A stretch of DNA of 64,000 nucleotides, from positions 732,001-796,000 of the forward strand of contig NZ_CP113941.1 in assembly GCF_029392675.1 (NCBI RefSeq). Reading direction: 5' to 3'. The notes beneath the pieces were generated by a model. That model made no database searches. It was not told the origin of the DNA and worked only from the letters and a program-made list of their open reading frames with translations. Of the stretch, positions 38,167-48,965 are shown piece after piece. Every line of letters starts with the position of its first letter. Position 1 is the stretch's first letter. This DNA is from Lactobacillus sp. ESL0684 (GTDB lineage: Bacteria > Bacillota > Bacilli > Lactobacillales > Lactobacillaceae). A program made the translations under genes and the position numbers.

Positions 38167-39927
38167 ATGGGTAAAACAAAATTATTCGGTTCATTAGGAA
38201 TCATTACTGCCGCAGCTTTGACTTTAGCTGCTTGTGGTAAAAGTGGAAATAACGATGATGCAAATGAAGGTAAAAAGGCTAACAAGTTCCCAGAGGAAAC
38301 ACCAGTTAAGACTACTAAAAAAGGTGGTACTTTGAAACAGGCTGTTCTGTCTGCTTCACCTGCTACTGGCATATTTGCACCAGAATTGTATACTATTCAA
38401 ACAGACTTAGAAATGATGCAACCTGGAATTGAATCCTTGTTTGATACAAACGATCAATATAAGATTAATAATAAGGGTCCAGCTACTTTCAAATTGGATC
38501 GTAAAGCTAAAACTGTTACGATTGAAGTTAAGAAAGGCGTTAAATGGTCTGATGGCAAACAAGTTGTTGCTAAGGATGTTGAATATCCATATGAAATTAT
38601 AGCTAATAAGAAGACTAAGTCACAAAGATATACTGACAGTTTGGCTAACATTGAAGGTTTAGCTGACTATCATAACGGCAAAGCAAAAGATATTTCTGGT
38701 ATTGAGATGCCGGATGGTGAAAGTGGCCGTAAAGTTGTATTACACTTTAAACAAATGAAACCAGGTATGTATAACTCAGGTAATGGTTATTTCTGGGAAT
38801 ACGCAGAACCATATCATTACTTAAAAGATGTTCCGTTTGATAAGTTGGAATCAAGTGATAAGGTTAGAAAAAGTCCGCTTTTCTTTGGACCATACAGAAT
38901 GAGCAAGACCGTTCGTGGTCAATCAACCACTTGGGTACCAAATAAATATTATTGGCGTGGGACACCTAAACTTGATAAAATTGTTCTTTCAATTCTAAGT
39001 CCTGATTCTGCTTCGCAAGCAGTTAAGAGTCATAGATTTGATATTTTAAAAATAAAGTCAAATCAGTGGACTCAGGTTAAAAACACTAAAAAAGTTAATT
39101 TTGTTGCTAATGTTCCGTTGTCGTATGCTTATATGGGCTTTAAGGTTGGAAAATGGGATGCCAAAAAAGGCAAAAATGTCATGGACAAAAATCCGAAAAT
39201 GACTAAGCCGCTGCGCCAAGCTATTGGTTATGCCATGAATGTTGATCAAGTTGATAAGCGATATACTAAAGGAATCAAATTTCAAATTCCAACTTTAATT
39301 CCTAAAGAATTTGGCGATTACTTTGATAAGGATATTAAAGGTTATACTTATAATCTCAAAAAGGCCAATCAAATTTTAGACAAAGCTGGTTACAAGAAGA
39401 AGGGTAAGTGGCGTACTCAGCCAAATGGTAAGCCATTAACCATTAACTTTTTAGCAATGCAAGGTACCTCAGTTCAAGAACCGATTATTCAAAACTTTTT
39501 GCAACAATGGAAGAAAGTCGGCTTAAATGTTAAGTTGGTAGGCGGACGTCTGACTGAAGGCAATAGTTTCTACGATAAACTGCAAAATGATGCTTCAGGA
39601 GTAGATATGTTCAATGGTGTTTGGGGACTTTCAAGTGAGCCATCACCAAATGATCTGTATAATGAAAAAGCGCCATTTAACTATAGCCGCTTTGTTTCTA
39701 AAGAAAATAATAAATTACTGGCAGAAATGGATTCCGAAAAAGCCTTTGATCATAAATATCGGGTTCAAAAATTCCATGAATGGCAAAAATACATGGATAG
39801 AGAAGCTTATGTAATTCCAATGGATAATGCATATGAGGTATCTGCAGTCAATGATAAAGTAACGGGCTATTCACTTAAGCCTTCGGATAGTAATAGTAAA
39901 TACTTTAATGTTGCATATACTAAGTAA
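38167..39927 (+). CDS. oppA: Oligopeptide-binding lipoprotein OppA (copy 1)
   Basis: A 586-residue solute-binding lipoprotein (SBP family 5). The signal peptide ends in the lipobox LAAC (Cys23), which is the lipid-modified residue after cleavage. The core has KKGVKWSDGKQVVAKDVEY, a typical family-5 segment, and the C-terminal AYVIPMDNAYEVSAV. It shares long identical or near-identical blocks with the second copy (e.g. KMTKPLRQAIGYAMN, PTLIPKEFGDY), so the pair arose by duplication. It has its own upstream region and terminator. One family-core change is VEYPYEII where copy 2 has VEYAYEII. Confidence 0.95.
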   Translation: MGKTKLFGSLGIITAAALTLAACGKSGNNDDANEGKKANKFPEETPVKTTKKGGTLKQAVLSASPATGIFAPELYTIQTDLEMMQPGIESLFDTNDQYKINNKGPATFKLDRKAKTVTIEVKKGVKWSDGKQVVAKDVEYPYEIIANKKTKSQRYTDSLANIEGLADYHNGKAKDISGIEMPDGESGRKVVLHFKQMKPGMYNSGNGYFWEYAEPYHYLKDVPFDKLESSDKVRKSPLFFGPYRMSKTVRGQSTTWVPNKYYWRGTPKLDKIVLSILSPDSASQAVKSHRFDILKIKSNQWTQVKNTKKVNFVANVPLSYAYMGFKVGKWDAKKGKNVMDKNPKMTKPLRQAIGYAMNVDQVDKRYTKGIKFQIPTLIPKEFGDYFDKDIKGYTYNLKKANQILDKAGYKKKGKWRTQPNGKPLTINFLAMQGTSVQEPIIQNFLQQWKKVGLNVKLVGGRLTEGNSFYDKLQNDASGVDMFNGVWGLSSEPSPNDLYNEKAPFNYSRFVSKENNKLLAEMDSEKAFDHKYRVQKFHEWQKYMDREAYVIPMDNAYEVSAVNDKVTGYSLKPSDSNSKYFNVAYTK

Positions 39928-39938
39928 AATAGAGTTTT

Positions 39939-39972
39939 AAAAACATTTCGGGTTAATCCGAAATGTTTTTCT
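39939..39972 (+). terminator. Terminator after oppA copy 1
   Basis: AAACATTTCGG (39941-39951) pairs with its complement starting at 39958 around a 6-base loop, followed by a T-rich tail. Confidence 0.88.
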
Positions 39973-40059
39973 TTTGCCCAATGATATATTTAAATTAGGT
40001 TATTATTAGCAATAAAGTATTTTCTATATCGTTTATAATATGCTATTATTAGTTTACTA

Positions 40060-40071
40060 ACTTGTTTCAAA
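40060..40071 (+). repeat. Leader element shared by both oppA genes, copy 2
   Basis: Same 12-base sequence as 38118-38129, at nearly the same distance from its oppA start. Confidence 0.45.
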
Positions 40072-40109
40072 ATCTTCGCGCTTTATTACCTAGGAGGAGA
40101 AACCCAATT

Positions 40110-41879
40110 ATGAAAAAAGGAAAATTTTTAAGTTCAGTAGGACTTGTTTCTGCTGCTGCTTTAACTTTAGTAGCCTGTGGTAAGAGCAACAATACTAAGG
40201 ATACTAAGCCAAGTACCAAATTTCCAAGTGCTTCACCAGTTAAGACGGCCAAGCAAGGTGGAACTTTAAAAGTTGCTGAAGAAACTGATACGCCATTTAC
40301 GGGAATCTTTAATGAAGAACTGCAAATGAGTCAAGTGGACAGCGATATTGCTGGTCCTGGTCAAGAATCTTTGTTTGACACTGATGATAATTATAAGATT
40401 AATGACAAAGGTCCAGCCACATTAAAGCTTGACCGCAAAGCTAAGACAGCTACCATTACTATCAAAAAAGGTGTTAAGTGGTCTGACGGTAAGCAGGTAA
40501 CTGCTAAAGATGTGGAATATGCTTATGAGATTATTGCCAATAAGGAAACTAAGTCGCAAAGATATTCCAGTCAATTTAATATTATCAATGGTATGAAGGA
40601 ATATCATGAAGGCAAGGCAAAGACCATTTCAGGAATTGAAATGCCTGATGGTGAGAATGGTCGAGTAGCTGTATTGCATTGTTCAGAGCTTAAACCAGGC
40701 ATGACCAACAGTGGTAATGGCTATATTTGGGAAATGGCAGCGCCATATCACTATCTCAAAGATATCCCATTTAAGAAGCTGCAATCTTCTGATCAGGTTA
40801 GAAAGAAGCCACTGTATTTTGGTCCATATAAGTTAGATAAGCTCGTTCGTGGTCAATCTGTTACTTGGGTACCAAACAAGTATTATTGGCGTGGTAAACC
40901 AAAATTAGATAAGATTATTTACCAAGTGGTTTCACCAAATTCTGCTTCACAAGCTATCAAAAACAAGAAGTTTGATGTTACTCGAGTTATTAATTCACAA
41001 TGGAAACAAGTTAAAGATACTAAGGGTGTTAACTTTGTTGCTGAAGTTCCACTAGCATATTACTATCTTGGATTTAAAGTTGGTAAATGGGATAGTAAGC
41101 AATCTAAGAACGTTATGGACAAGAACCCGAAGATGACCAAGCCACTGCGGCAAGCAATTGGTTATGCGATGAATACTCAGGCAGTTGACAAGCGCTATAC
41201 TGATGGCTTGAGTTTCCAAATTCCAACTTTAATTCCAAAAGAATTTGGCGATTATCATAACAAGGACGTTAAGGGTTACACTTACAACCTTAAAAAGGCC
41301 AATGAAATTCTTGATAAAGCAGGCTATAAAAAGAAGGGCAAGTGGCGCACACAACCTAATGGTAAGCCGTTAGTAATTAACTACTTGTCTAAGACTGATG
41401 CTAATAAGGGTGCGACTAAAGAATCGATTACTCAAAATTACATTCAGCAATGGAAGAAGATTGGCTTAAATGTTAAGTTGGTTGGTGATCGTTTAACAGA
41501 ACTCAATTCATTCTATGATAAAGTTCAACATGACGATCCAAATATCGATATGTTTGATGCTGGTTGGACATTATCAAGTGAACCTTCACAAGTCCAGATG
41601 TACAGCGAAGGTACGATGTCCAACTATGAGCGTTTTGTTACGCCAAAGAACAACAAATTATTGGCAGAAATGGATTCACAAAAAGCCTTTGATCATAAAT
41701 ATCGGGTTCAAAAATTCCATGAATGGCAAAAGTACATGAATGATGAAGCCTTTGTAATTCCGATTGATAACTCTTATCAAGTTGATGCAGTTAATGATAA
41801 GATTACCGGCTACTCAACTAAGCCATCAAAGAATAACAACGGACACCAATTATGGTATCAAGTTGGTTATGCTAAATAG
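40110..41879 (+). CDS. oppA: Oligopeptide-binding lipoprotein OppA (copy 2)
   Basis: A 589-residue paralogue of the preceding gene. The signal peptide MKKGKFLSSVGLVSAAALTLVAC ends in a lipobox with Cys23. ATG 40110 is chosen because AGGAGGAG lies 11 bases upstream; an upstream in-frame ATG would add a charged, non-signal segment. It keeps the family-5 core (KKGVKWSDGKQVTAKDVEYAYEII) and VPNKYYWRGKPKLDKI. Differences from copy 1 cluster in parts likely to line the peptide pocket (e.g. the NYLSKTDANKGATKES insertion), so the two may differ in peptide preference. That is inference. Confidence 0.95.
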   Translation: MKKGKFLSSVGLVSAAALTLVACGKSNNTKDTKPSTKFPSASPVKTAKQGGTLKVAEETDTPFTGIFNEELQMSQVDSDIAGPGQESLFDTDDNYKINDKGPATLKLDRKAKTATITIKKGVKWSDGKQVTAKDVEYAYEIIANKETKSQRYSSQFNIINGMKEYHEGKAKTISGIEMPDGENGRVAVLHCSELKPGMTNSGNGYIWEMAAPYHYLKDIPFKKLQSSDQVRKKPLYFGPYKLDKLVRGQSVTWVPNKYYWRGKPKLDKIIYQVVSPNSASQAIKNKKFDVTRVINSQWKQVKDTKGVNFVAEVPLAYYYLGFKVGKWDSKQSKNVMDKNPKMTKPLRQAIGYAMNTQAVDKRYTDGLSFQIPTLIPKEFGDYHNKDVKGYTYNLKKANEILDKAGYKKKGKWRTQPNGKPLVINYLSKTDANKGATKESITQNYIQQWKKIGLNVKLVGDRLTELNSFYDKVQHDDPNIDMFDAGWTLSSEPSQVQMYSEGTMSNYERFVTPKNNKLLAEMDSQKAFDHKYRVQKFHEWQKYMNDEAFVIPIDNSYQVDAVNDKITGYSTKPSKNNNGHQLWYQVGYAK

Positions 41880-41887
41880 TTGATCTT

Positions 41888-41921
41888 AAAAAAACTTGGG
41901 ATTAAGTTCTCAAGTTTTTTT
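41888..41921 (+). terminator. Terminator after oppA copy 2
   Basis: A-run plus CTTGGG pairs with CTCAAG plus a T-run (41888-41900 with 41909-41921), one wobble pair, ending in seven T. Confidence 0.88.
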
Positions 41922-41969
41922 GCTAGGCAAAAATACCGACTGTAATTTTTCATTTTATAACTAAAAAAC

Positions 41970-41978
41970 TGGTATAAT
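41970..41978 (+). promoter_or_regulatory. Extended -10 promoter of rnc operon
   Basis: TGG followed by a perfect TATAAT (41973-41978), 26 bases before the rnc start codon. No good -35 is visible, as often for extended -10 promoters. Confidence 0.55.
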
Positions 41979-42003
41979 CAAGACAGAGTAAGGAGGCAGA
42001 TTA

Positions 42004-42690
42004 ATGGTTAGTACTAAATTCACGACACAATTAAAGACTAAGTATGGGATTGAATTTAACAATCCTAAGTTATTAGAGGAAGCATTCACGCATTCCTCAT
42101 ATGTCAATGAGCATCCTCATCAGCATTTGCGTAATTATGAAAAGTTAGAATTTTTAGGTGATGCGGTGCTCGAGTTTACTATTTCGGATTATTTATATCG
42201 TCATTTTGCTAATTTAAATGAAGGTGAATTAACCCGAATGCGGTCCAATATCGTTGATACTGAAGGCTTTTCAGAATTTGCAGAGAAGTTTGATTTTTCT
42301 AGTGAAATTCAATTAGGCAATGGTGAAGAAAAGGCGGGTGCACGCTCGCGTAAGACATTATTAGAAGATGTCTTTGAAGCTTTTAACGGAGCTGTGTTTT
42401 TAGATCAAGGTTTAGAAGCGGTCGAGCGTTTTTTGCAAGCGACTGTTTATCCACTGATTGATGCTGGTCAATTTAGTGCCTCACGTGATTATAAAACTGA
42501 TTTGCAAGAATTATTGCAGCAAGATGGTCCGGTGAAGATTGAGTATCAAGTATTAGAAGAATCGCAGTTGCCATCACATTTCTTGGTACAATTACAAGTT
42601 AATGATCAAGTGCTGTCGCAAGGCGAAGGTCATAATAAAAAGGCAGCTGAGCAAGAAGCTGCTAAAACTGCTTTGGCTAAGCTAGACTAG
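42004..42690 (+). CDS. rnc: Ribonuclease III
   Basis: A 228-residue endonuclease that cuts double-stranded RNA in rRNA and mRNA processing. The catalytic domain signature is NYEKLEFLGDAVLEF, with the second acidic site in TLLEDVFEAFNGAVFLD; the C-terminal dsRNA-binding domain ends GEGHNKKAAEQEAAKTAL. GGAGG lies 7 bases before the ATG. Its stop codon is part of the SD of smc 9 bases downstream. Confidence 0.97.
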   Translation: MVSTKFTTQLKTKYGIEFNNPKLLEEAFTHSSYVNEHPHQHLRNYEKLEFLGDAVLEFTISDYLYRHFANLNEGELTRMRSNIVDTEGFSEFAEKFDFSSEIQLGNGEEKAGARSRKTLLEDVFEAFNGAVFLDQGLEAVERFLQATVYPLIDAGQFSASRDYKTDLQELLQQDGPVKIEYQVLEESQLPSHFLVQLQVNDQVLSQGEGHNKKAAEQEAAKTALAKLD

Positions 42691-42699
42691 GAGACTAAT

Positions 42700-45600
42700 G
42701 TGCCATTAACTGAACTTATTATTGATGGATTTAAATCTTTTGCACAAAAAACTAAGATTGAATTTGATCATGGAATTACAGGGATAGTTGGTCCTAATGG
42801 TAGTGGTAAGAGTAACATTACCGAAGCAATCCGCTGGGTAATGGGTGAGTCCAGTGCTAAATCGTTGCGTGGCTCGAACATGAAGGATGTTATCTTTGCC
42901 GGAAGTGATTTTCGTAAGGCTGCTAGTCATGCGGAAGTTACCATTGTTTTTGATAATCACAAGCGCGAATTGGATTTTAATGCGGATGAGGTCAGTGTAA
43001 CACGGCGAATTTTACGCTCTGGTGATAATGAATACTTCATTAACAAGCGTTCGGTGCGTCAACGTGATGTACGGACCTTGTTTATGGATTCGGGTATTTC
43101 TCAAGATAGTTTAGCAATTATTTCCCAGGGACGCGTAGATCAAATTTTAAATTCAAGACCGCAGGATCGCCGAGTACTATTTGAAGAAGCTGCAGGAGTA
43201 CTGCATTTTAAAAAGCAAAAAGAAGCTGCGAGTCTGCAACTTGAACAAACAACGGATAATTTAATCCGAATTAATGATTTGGTTAAAGAATTAGAACAGC
43301 GAATTGAGCCATTACATGAACAAAGCTCGCTTGCTAAAGAATATCAATTTCAGAAAGCAGGTCTAGATCAAGATTTGAAATCTTTATTGGCCTTTGAAAT
43401 TGAGGATTTAGCTAAACAAAAGGAGCAGACCCAGACTAAAGCTGATCAAAATCAAGTTCTTTTGTCAAAGCTTGACCGTGAAGTAAAAGAATCACAACAA
43501 GCAGTCGCGACTAAGCGTGATGAGTACCAACAAATAAGGAAGCAACGTGAGCAAACTCAGGCTGAATTGCTGGCTTTGACAAAGAAACTATCTGATTTGA
43601 ATACTGACTTACAGGTTGCTGGGCAAAGTCAACAGTATAGTGCTGCAACTAAAAAAGAGTACCAAGCTGAATTAGCTGATTTAAAAAAACAAGCTGAAAC
43701 ACTAACTAAGGATTGCGAACTGCTTAAGCAGCAACATGCACAGTTAACTAAGCAGCAGCAGCAATTACAAGTTAAAAGACAAGAATTAACTACTAAGCTT
43801 GATGAAGATCCGGACCAATTAAATCAAAAATTAGAAGACTTACGCAATGATTATATTCAGTTATTGCAGGATCAAACTTCTAATAATAATGAAATTGTTT
43901 ATTTGAATTCTGAATTGAAGCGGACTCGTGATGATCACAGCTACCAAAATAATGATGTTACTAAGCAATTACAGGTAGCTACCGCTGAATTAGAGGATTT
44001 GCGTCAGCAAGGCAAAAAGTTAACTAAAAAAAGGCAGACAGCAACTGCTAGTGTGCAGACTTTAACTGAGCAAAAAGAGCAACAGCAAGAACAATTGACT
44101 AATTTACGTCAACTAGTTAATGATAATAGTCAGCATTTGAATCAGCTAAAAGCACGTTATGAAGCGCTGGCGAATATTCAGCAGCGCCATGAGGGCTACT
44201 ATTATGGTGTTAAGAACGTCTTAAATAATTTAGCTAATTATCCGGGAATTATTGGGGTAATTGGTGAATTGATTTCATTTCCAAGCGATCTGGAAGCAGC
44301 GATTTCTACTGCTTTAGGTTCTGGAGTGCAGGATCTAGTTGCAGTTAATCGGACTAGTGCCCGTGATGCCATTAATCAGCTTAAACGAAGTCATGCTGGT
44401 CGGGCGACGTTTTTGCCGCTGGACGCATTAAGGCAATATGCAATTCCGCAGTCTACGGTGCGCATTTTGCAATCATTTGCTGGTTTTCAAGGAATTGCAA
44501 GTGAATTAGTAAAAAGTACTACAGATGAGGATATTAGTGCGGCAATTAATTATTTGTTAGGTAGTACGATTATTGTTGATGATATCGATCATGCTTTGAA
44601 AATAGCTAAGCGAGTTGGACGTTACCGAATTGTTACTCTTGATGGGGATGTAATTTCACCAGGTGGGTCAATGAGCGGCGGACAACGTGCCCATAAGAAT
44701 AACTCACCATTACAGACAACGGCGGAACTAACCAAACTTAAGCAACAAATTAAGCAATTGCAAGGTCAACTCCATCAGGATCAAGCTCAATTCGACGAGT
44801 TGCTGGAAGTTGATGCAGATCTAGATAAACAGTTGACTGATAATCAGGAAAAGCTGCAGCACATTAATCGTGATTTAGGTGAGGCAACCTTATCTTTTCA
44901 AAATCAGTCTAAGGAAGTAAATCGTCTTAAGGAAGCCAATCAGCTATTTGAATCGCGTGAACAGGAAAAAACTAAGCAAATTGCGGAGTTAAATCAAAAA
45001 ATAGAGTCAGCAAATGACCAAAAACAAGCATTGTTGCAGAAGATTACTGTGCAAAAACAGACAATTGCTGATATGCAAGAAAGAATAGCTAATTTTACGT
45101 CCCTTAATCAGCATGTACAGGAACAGCTAGCTGAACTTGATCCACAGCTAGCGGTTTTTACCAATAAGTTGGAAAATTTAGCAAGTCAGGAAAAGGGCAA
45201 AGAGCATGAGTTAACAACTGCTAAAACGCAAATTCAAACTTTGCAGGAAAAGTTATCTCAGTTATCTCAAGCTGGTGAATTAGATCAACACAAAAAAACG
45301 CAATTGCTTAGTCAGAGTGAGTTGAAAACTAAGCAAAAGACTGAGCTGGAGCAGAAGTTAAATCAGTTGAGCAGTGACCTAGGGCAAGCCGATGCACAGA
45401 TTAATCAATTAGATCAGGTTGCTAGCCGTAATTATGATTTACGTAAAGATGCGGCTAGTGAGCAAGAAACTTTTTCAGTGCAGCTAGCGAAGTTGAGCGG
45501 TCAGATTGACCAGCGTTTAACTAGTTTACGTGAGGATTATGGTTTAACTTACGAAGCAGCATTGAAGCAAACTACTGGAGATAACGATGAACAGGCGCGA

Positions 45601-46263
45601 CAAGAATTACAAAAAAGTGTTAAATTGCACCGAATGTCACTAGAAGATATTGGACCTGTTAATTTGAAATCGATTGAAGAATATGAGAATGTTAAGCAGC
45701 GCTATGACTTCTTGTCTAATCAGCAGAGTGATTTATTAAAAGCACGTGATAACCTTCATGAATCGATGACCGAATTGGATCAAGAAGTTAGCAGCAGATT
45801 TAGTAAAACTTTTAAGCAGGTAGCCTATAGCTTTAAATCGCTTTTTCCAGTGGTTTTTGGTGGTGGTAATGCTAAATTAGTCTTGACTGATCCCAATGAT
45901 TTACTAGCGACTGGAATTGAAATTGTGGCGCAGCCACCGGGTAAAAAACAGCAACGCTTGAGTCTACTTTCTGGTGGTGAGCGGGCATTGACAGCAATTA
46001 CTTTGTTGTTTGCGATGTTACAAGTTAAACCTGTGCCATTTTGTGTGCTAGATGAGGTTGAGGCGGCGCTTGATGATGCCAATGTCACCCGATTTGCCCA
46101 ATTTTTGGAAAAGTATGACTTGCATACCCAATTCATTGTTATCACTCACCGCCGAGGTACGATGGAGAAAGCCGATCAATTATATGGTGTAGTAATGCAA
46201 GAATCTGGTGTTTCTCAGGTATTATCAGTTTCGCTAAAAGAATTAAAAAGTAAGGAGAATTAA
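42700..46263 (+). CDS. smc: Chromosome segregation ATPase SMC
   Basis: A 1187-residue condensin subunit. The N-terminal head has [18 protein letters not shown] and Walker [11 protein letters not shown] (31-40). Two long Gln/Lys/Glu-rich coiled coils (about 170-500 and 670-1020) flank the hinge (about 510-650, around [22 protein letters not shown]). The C-terminal head has the signature [19 protein letters not shown] and Walker [14 protein letters not shown]. The start is GTG 42700 after TAGGAG. It organises the chromosome with ScpA/ScpB, not encoded here. Usual place between rnc and ftsY. Confidence 0.98.
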   Translation: MPLTELIIDGFKSFAQKTKIEFDHGITGIVGPNGSGKSNITEAIRWVMGESSAKSLRGSNMKDVIFAGSDFRKAASHAEVTIVFDNHKRELDFNADEVSVTRRILRSGDNEYFINKRSVRQRDVRTLFMDSGISQDSLAIISQGRVDQILNSRPQDRRVLFEEAAGVLHFKKQKEAASLQLEQTTDNLIRINDLVKELEQRIEPLHEQSSLAKEYQFQKAGLDQDLKSLLAFEIEDLAKQKEQTQTKADQNQVLLSKLDREVKESQQAVATKRDEYQQIRKQREQTQAELLALTKKLSDLNTDLQVAGQSQQYSAATKKEYQAELADLKKQAETLTKDCELLKQQHAQLTKQQQQLQVKRQELTTKLDEDPDQLNQKLEDLRNDYIQLLQDQTSNNNEIVYLNSELKRTRDDHSYQNNDVTKQLQVATAELEDLRQQGKKLTKKRQTATASVQTLTEQKEQQQEQLTNLRQLVNDNSQHLNQLKARYEALANIQQRHEGYYYGVKNVLNNLANYPGIIGVIGELISFPSDLEAAISTALGSGVQDLVAVNRTSARDAINQLKRSHAGRATFLPLDALRQYAIPQSTVRILQSFAGFQGIASELVKSTTDEDISAAINYLLGSTIIVDDIDHALKIAKRVGRYRIVTLDGDVISPGGSMSGGQRAHKNNSPLQTTAELTKLKQQIKQLQGQLHQDQAQFDELLEVDADLDKQLTDNQEKLQHINRDLGEATLSFQNQSKEVNRLKEANQLFESREQEKTKQIAELNQKIESANDQKQALLQKITVQKQTIADMQERIANFTSLNQHVQEQLAELDPQLAVFTNKLENLASQEKGKEHELTTAKTQIQTLQEKLSQLSQAGELDQHKKTQLLSQSELKTKQKTELEQKLNQLSSDLGQADAQINQLDQVASRNYDLRKDAASEQETFSVQLAKLSGQIDQRLTSLREDYGLTYEAALKQTTGDNDEQARQELQKSVKLHRMSLEDIGPVNLKSIEEYENVKQRYDFLSNQQSDLLKARDNLHESMTELDQEVSSRFSKTFKQVAYSFKSLFPVVFGGGNAKLVLTDPNDLLATGIEIVAQPPGKKQQRLSLLSGGERALTAITLLFAMLQVKPVPFCVLDEVEAALDDANVTRFAQFLEKYDLHTQFIVITHRRGTMEKADQLYGVVMQESGVSQVLSVSLKELKSKEN

Positions 46264-46265
46264 GA

Positions 46266-47471
46266 TTGGGTTTATTTGATAAAATAAAAAAGTCATTATT
46301 TGGTAAACAAGAAGACGAGCAAAAAGAGACTGAAGCTGATAACCAAGATAAAACACAAGAATCAGCACAAGAAGACCAGGCTACTAAAGCTGCTAGTCAG
46401 CAGCCTGAATCAGAAGAAGTTGCTAATGAACCGAATGAACCTGCTGAACAGACAGATGAGGACAAACAGTCAGAAAATTTTGCAACTACAACTGAAAAAG
46501 TTGGTACGGATAAGCCGATTGCGGAATCAGAATCTGAGAAGCAAACGCAATTATATGAAAAGGGCTTAGAGAAAACTAATAAGGGCTTTGGAGCTAGGCT
46601 GAATCAATTTTTCGCACAGTTCAGATCTGTTGATGAAGACTTTTTTGATGACTTAGAAGAATTGTTGATTGAATCAGATGTTGGCTATGAAACGGCTGAA
46701 GAGTTAACAACCCAATTACGGGATGAAGCTAAGTTGCAAAAAGCCAAATCGCGTGATGAACTCAAGCAAGTGATTGTTGAGAAGTTAGTTGACTTGTACG
46801 ATCAAAATGCAGACGCAGACAGTGAAAAGTTGGCATTCCATGCTGATGACCAGCCAAATATTTATTTATTTGTAGGTGTTAATGGTGCAGGGAAGACAAC
46901 TACCATTGGAAAATTGGCCAAGCGGTATCATGATCAAGGTAAGAAGGTAATCATGGCCGCAGCTGATACTTTTAGAGCTGGTGCGGTTGAACAGTTAGTT
47001 GAGTGGGGTAAGCGGGTTGATGTCCCAGTTGTAACGGGTAAAGAGCAGGCCGATCCGGCTTCCGTGGTTTTTGATGCCACTAAACAAGCGATAAGTGAAC
47101 ACGCGGACTATTTGCTAGTTGATACTGCAGGCCGTCTGCAAAATAAAAAGAATTTAATGGCCGAACTAGAAAAAATTGAGCGTACCATTAAAAAATTGGC
47201 GCCAGATGAACCTACAGAAACTTTGTTGGTCTTGGATGGTTCAACTGGTCAAAACGCATTGTTGCAAGCTAAAGACTTTGATAAAACTACTAAATTAACT
47301 GGCCTGGTTTTGACTAAATTAGATGGTTCTTCTAAAGGTGGCGTCGTCTTAGCAATTCGCAATGAAATGAAGTTGCCAGTAAAATTAGTGGGTCTAGGAG
47401 AGGCTGCTGAAGACCTAGCTGACTTTGACGCTGCTAATTATGCTGTTGGTTTGTTTCATGATTTAATTTAA
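46266..47471 (+). CDS. ftsY: Signal recognition particle receptor FtsY
   Basis: A 401-residue SRP receptor GTPase. The N-terminal A domain is a long acidic, Gln/Glu-rich low-complexity stretch (about 15-100). The NG domain follows: GAGKTTTIGKLA with P-loop from Gly204, AADTFRAGAVEQL, VDTAGRLQNKKNLMAEL, LTKLDGSSKGG, and LGEAAEDLADFD near the end. The start is TTG 46266 after AAGGAG, two bases after smc. It docks SRP-ribosome complexes at the membrane with Ffh, encoded about 3 kb downstream. Confidence 0.97.
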   Translation: MGLFDKIKKSLFGKQEDEQKETEADNQDKTQESAQEDQATKAASQQPESEEVANEPNEPAEQTDEDKQSENFATTTEKVGTDKPIAESESEKQTQLYEKGLEKTNKGFGARLNQFFAQFRSVDEDFFDDLEELLIESDVGYETAEELTTQLRDEAKLQKAKSRDELKQVIVEKLVDLYDQNADADSEKLAFHADDQPNIYLFVGVNGAGKTTTIGKLAKRYHDQGKKVIMAAADTFRAGAVEQLVEWGKRVDVPVVTGKEQADPASVVFDATKQAISEHADYLLVDTAGRLQNKKNLMAELEKIERTIKKLAPDEPTETLLVLDGSTGQNALLQAKDFDKTTKLTGLVLTKLDGSSKGGVVLAIRNEMKLPVKLVGLGEAAEDLADFDAANYAVGLFHDLI

Positions 47472-47484
47472 TAAAGGAACAAAA

Positions 47485-48909
47485 ATGAAAGAATATTCTG
47501 CTTGTACTACTATTTTAGTTGGTAAAAAGGCCTCAATTGATGGTTCAACAATGATTGCGCGTAATGATGATACATTTAGTCCGATTACGCCGCAAAAGTT
47601 CATTGTTAAACCTGCTGTTAAGAATGAAAAGGGACGTAAGATTAAGTCTTGGTTGAATAAGTTTGAACTTGATCTACCCGAAAATGCGCAAGCTGTTTCA
47701 GCTGTGCCCAATGTTGATTATCAACATCTCGGCTATTATGACGAAAGTGGTATTAATCAAGAAAATGTTGCAATGTCCTGCACGGAATCAACCTATGGTA
47801 ATGAGCGAGCTTTGGCCTTTGATCCATTGGTTAAAGATGGTTTGGATGAAGATTGTATGGAGTCGGTCGTGTTACCTTATATTCATTCGGCTATAGATGG
47901 CGTGGATTATTTGGGTAAATTGATTGCCAAATACGGGTCACCTGCTGGCAATTCAGTTCTATTTAGCGATCAAAATGAAATTTGGTACATGGAAATTGTG
48001 ACCGGTCACCATTGGGTAGCGCAAAGAATTCCAGATGATGCCTATGCAATTGCGGCGAACCGCGTTTCGATTGCACAAGTTAATTTTACTGATCCAGCTA
48101 ATTTTAAATGGAGTGAGGGAATCCGAGAATTTGTGGCCCAGCATCATTTGAATCCAGATTATGAAGGCTGGAACTTTCGGCATATTTTTGGCACTTATAC
48201 TGAGCAAGATCGCCATTACAACACTTGCCGAGTTTGGTATGGACAAAAGTACTTCAATCCTGAAATTGAGCAGGATCCAACTGATGGTGATTTACCGTTT
48301 ACGCGGCGTGCTACACGCAAGATTACGCCTGAAGATATTGAATTTGTGTTGGGAAGTCATTATCAAGACACACTTTATGATCCATTTGGCAAGGGAACTG
48401 AGGAAGAAAAGCATCGTTTTCGGCCAATTGGCTTAAATAGAACGCAGAATGCGCATATTTTACAAATTCGTAACGATGTTCCAGCTGATAAAGCAGCAAT
48501 TATGTGGCTATGTATTGGTGGACCTACTTTTACACCATTTGTGCCATTTTTTGCTAATATGAACGATACCGATCCATCATATAATAATACTTCAATGGAC
48601 TACAATTTAAGTGATGCATGGTGGTATTATAAATCAGTGGCAGCGCTAGTTGAGAGTCATTATGCACAATTTGTTCAACTTGATACGGATTATTTAAAAG
48701 ATTTGAATCAATATTATCGCGCTAGAGTTGCTGAAGTGACTACAAATGCTGGTGAAAAAACTGGTGATGAATTAACGGAGTATTTGACTGACGCTAATCA
48801 AGCAACAGTAGCTCATACACGAGAAAAGTCTGAAAAGTTCTGGGGTCAAATGATGATTGATGCGATTAATATGTCTAAATTAACTTTTAATATGGATGCT
48901 AATCTATAA
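47485..48909 (+). CDS. pepD: C69-family dipeptidase (PepD type)
   Basis: A 474-residue cytosolic dipeptidase. The N-terminus MKEYSACTTILVGKKASIDGST carries the catalytic Cys7 typical of C69 N-terminal-nucleophile hydrolases, which act after removal of a few leading residues. GSTMIARNDD and the segment WYMEIVTGHHWVAQRIPDDAYAIAANR are family signatures. It would cut dipeptides released from peptides brought in by Opp. SD AAAGGA is 7 bases upstream. A strong bidirectional terminator separates it from the permease. Confidence 0.92.
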   Translation: MKEYSACTTILVGKKASIDGSTMIARNDDTFSPITPQKFIVKPAVKNEKGRKIKSWLNKFELDLPENAQAVSAVPNVDYQHLGYYDESGINQENVAMSCTESTYGNERALAFDPLVKDGLDEDCMESVVLPYIHSAIDGVDYLGKLIAKYGSPAGNSVLFSDQNEIWYMEIVTGHHWVAQRIPDDAYAIAANRVSIAQVNFTDPANFKWSEGIREFVAQHHLNPDYEGWNFRHIFGTYTEQDRHYNTCRVWYGQKYFNPEIEQDPTDGDLPFTRRATRKITPEDIEFVLGSHYQDTLYDPFGKGTEEEKHRFRPIGLNRTQNAHILQIRNDVPADKAAIMWLCIGGPTFTPFVPFFANMNDTDPSYNNTSMDYNLSDAWWYYKSVAALVESHYAQFVQLDTDYLKDLNQYYRARVAEVTTNAGEKTGDELTEYLTDANQATVAHTREKSEKFWGQMMIDAINMSKLTFNMDANL

Positions 48910-48918
48910 TTAACAAGC

Positions 48919-48955
48919 AAAAAGGTGACTAGCTGTAATGCTAGTCACCTTTTTA
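48919..48955. terminator. Bidirectional terminator between pepD and permease
   Basis: A 14-bp perfect stem (48919-48932 with 48941-48954), loop 8 bases, A-run and T-run on the two sides. Serves both convergent genes. Confidence 0.92.
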
Positions 48956-48965
48956 GTTAAATGAA

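Noticed and set aside
40062-40109. Longer start for the second OppA
   Set aside because: The extension is Arg-rich and would precede the lipoprotein signal peptide; AGGAGGAG and ATG 40110 fit much better.
46300-46569. Lys/Leu-rich open frame inside ftsY
   Set aside because: It is a frame-shifted reading of the low-complexity acidic A domain of FtsY.
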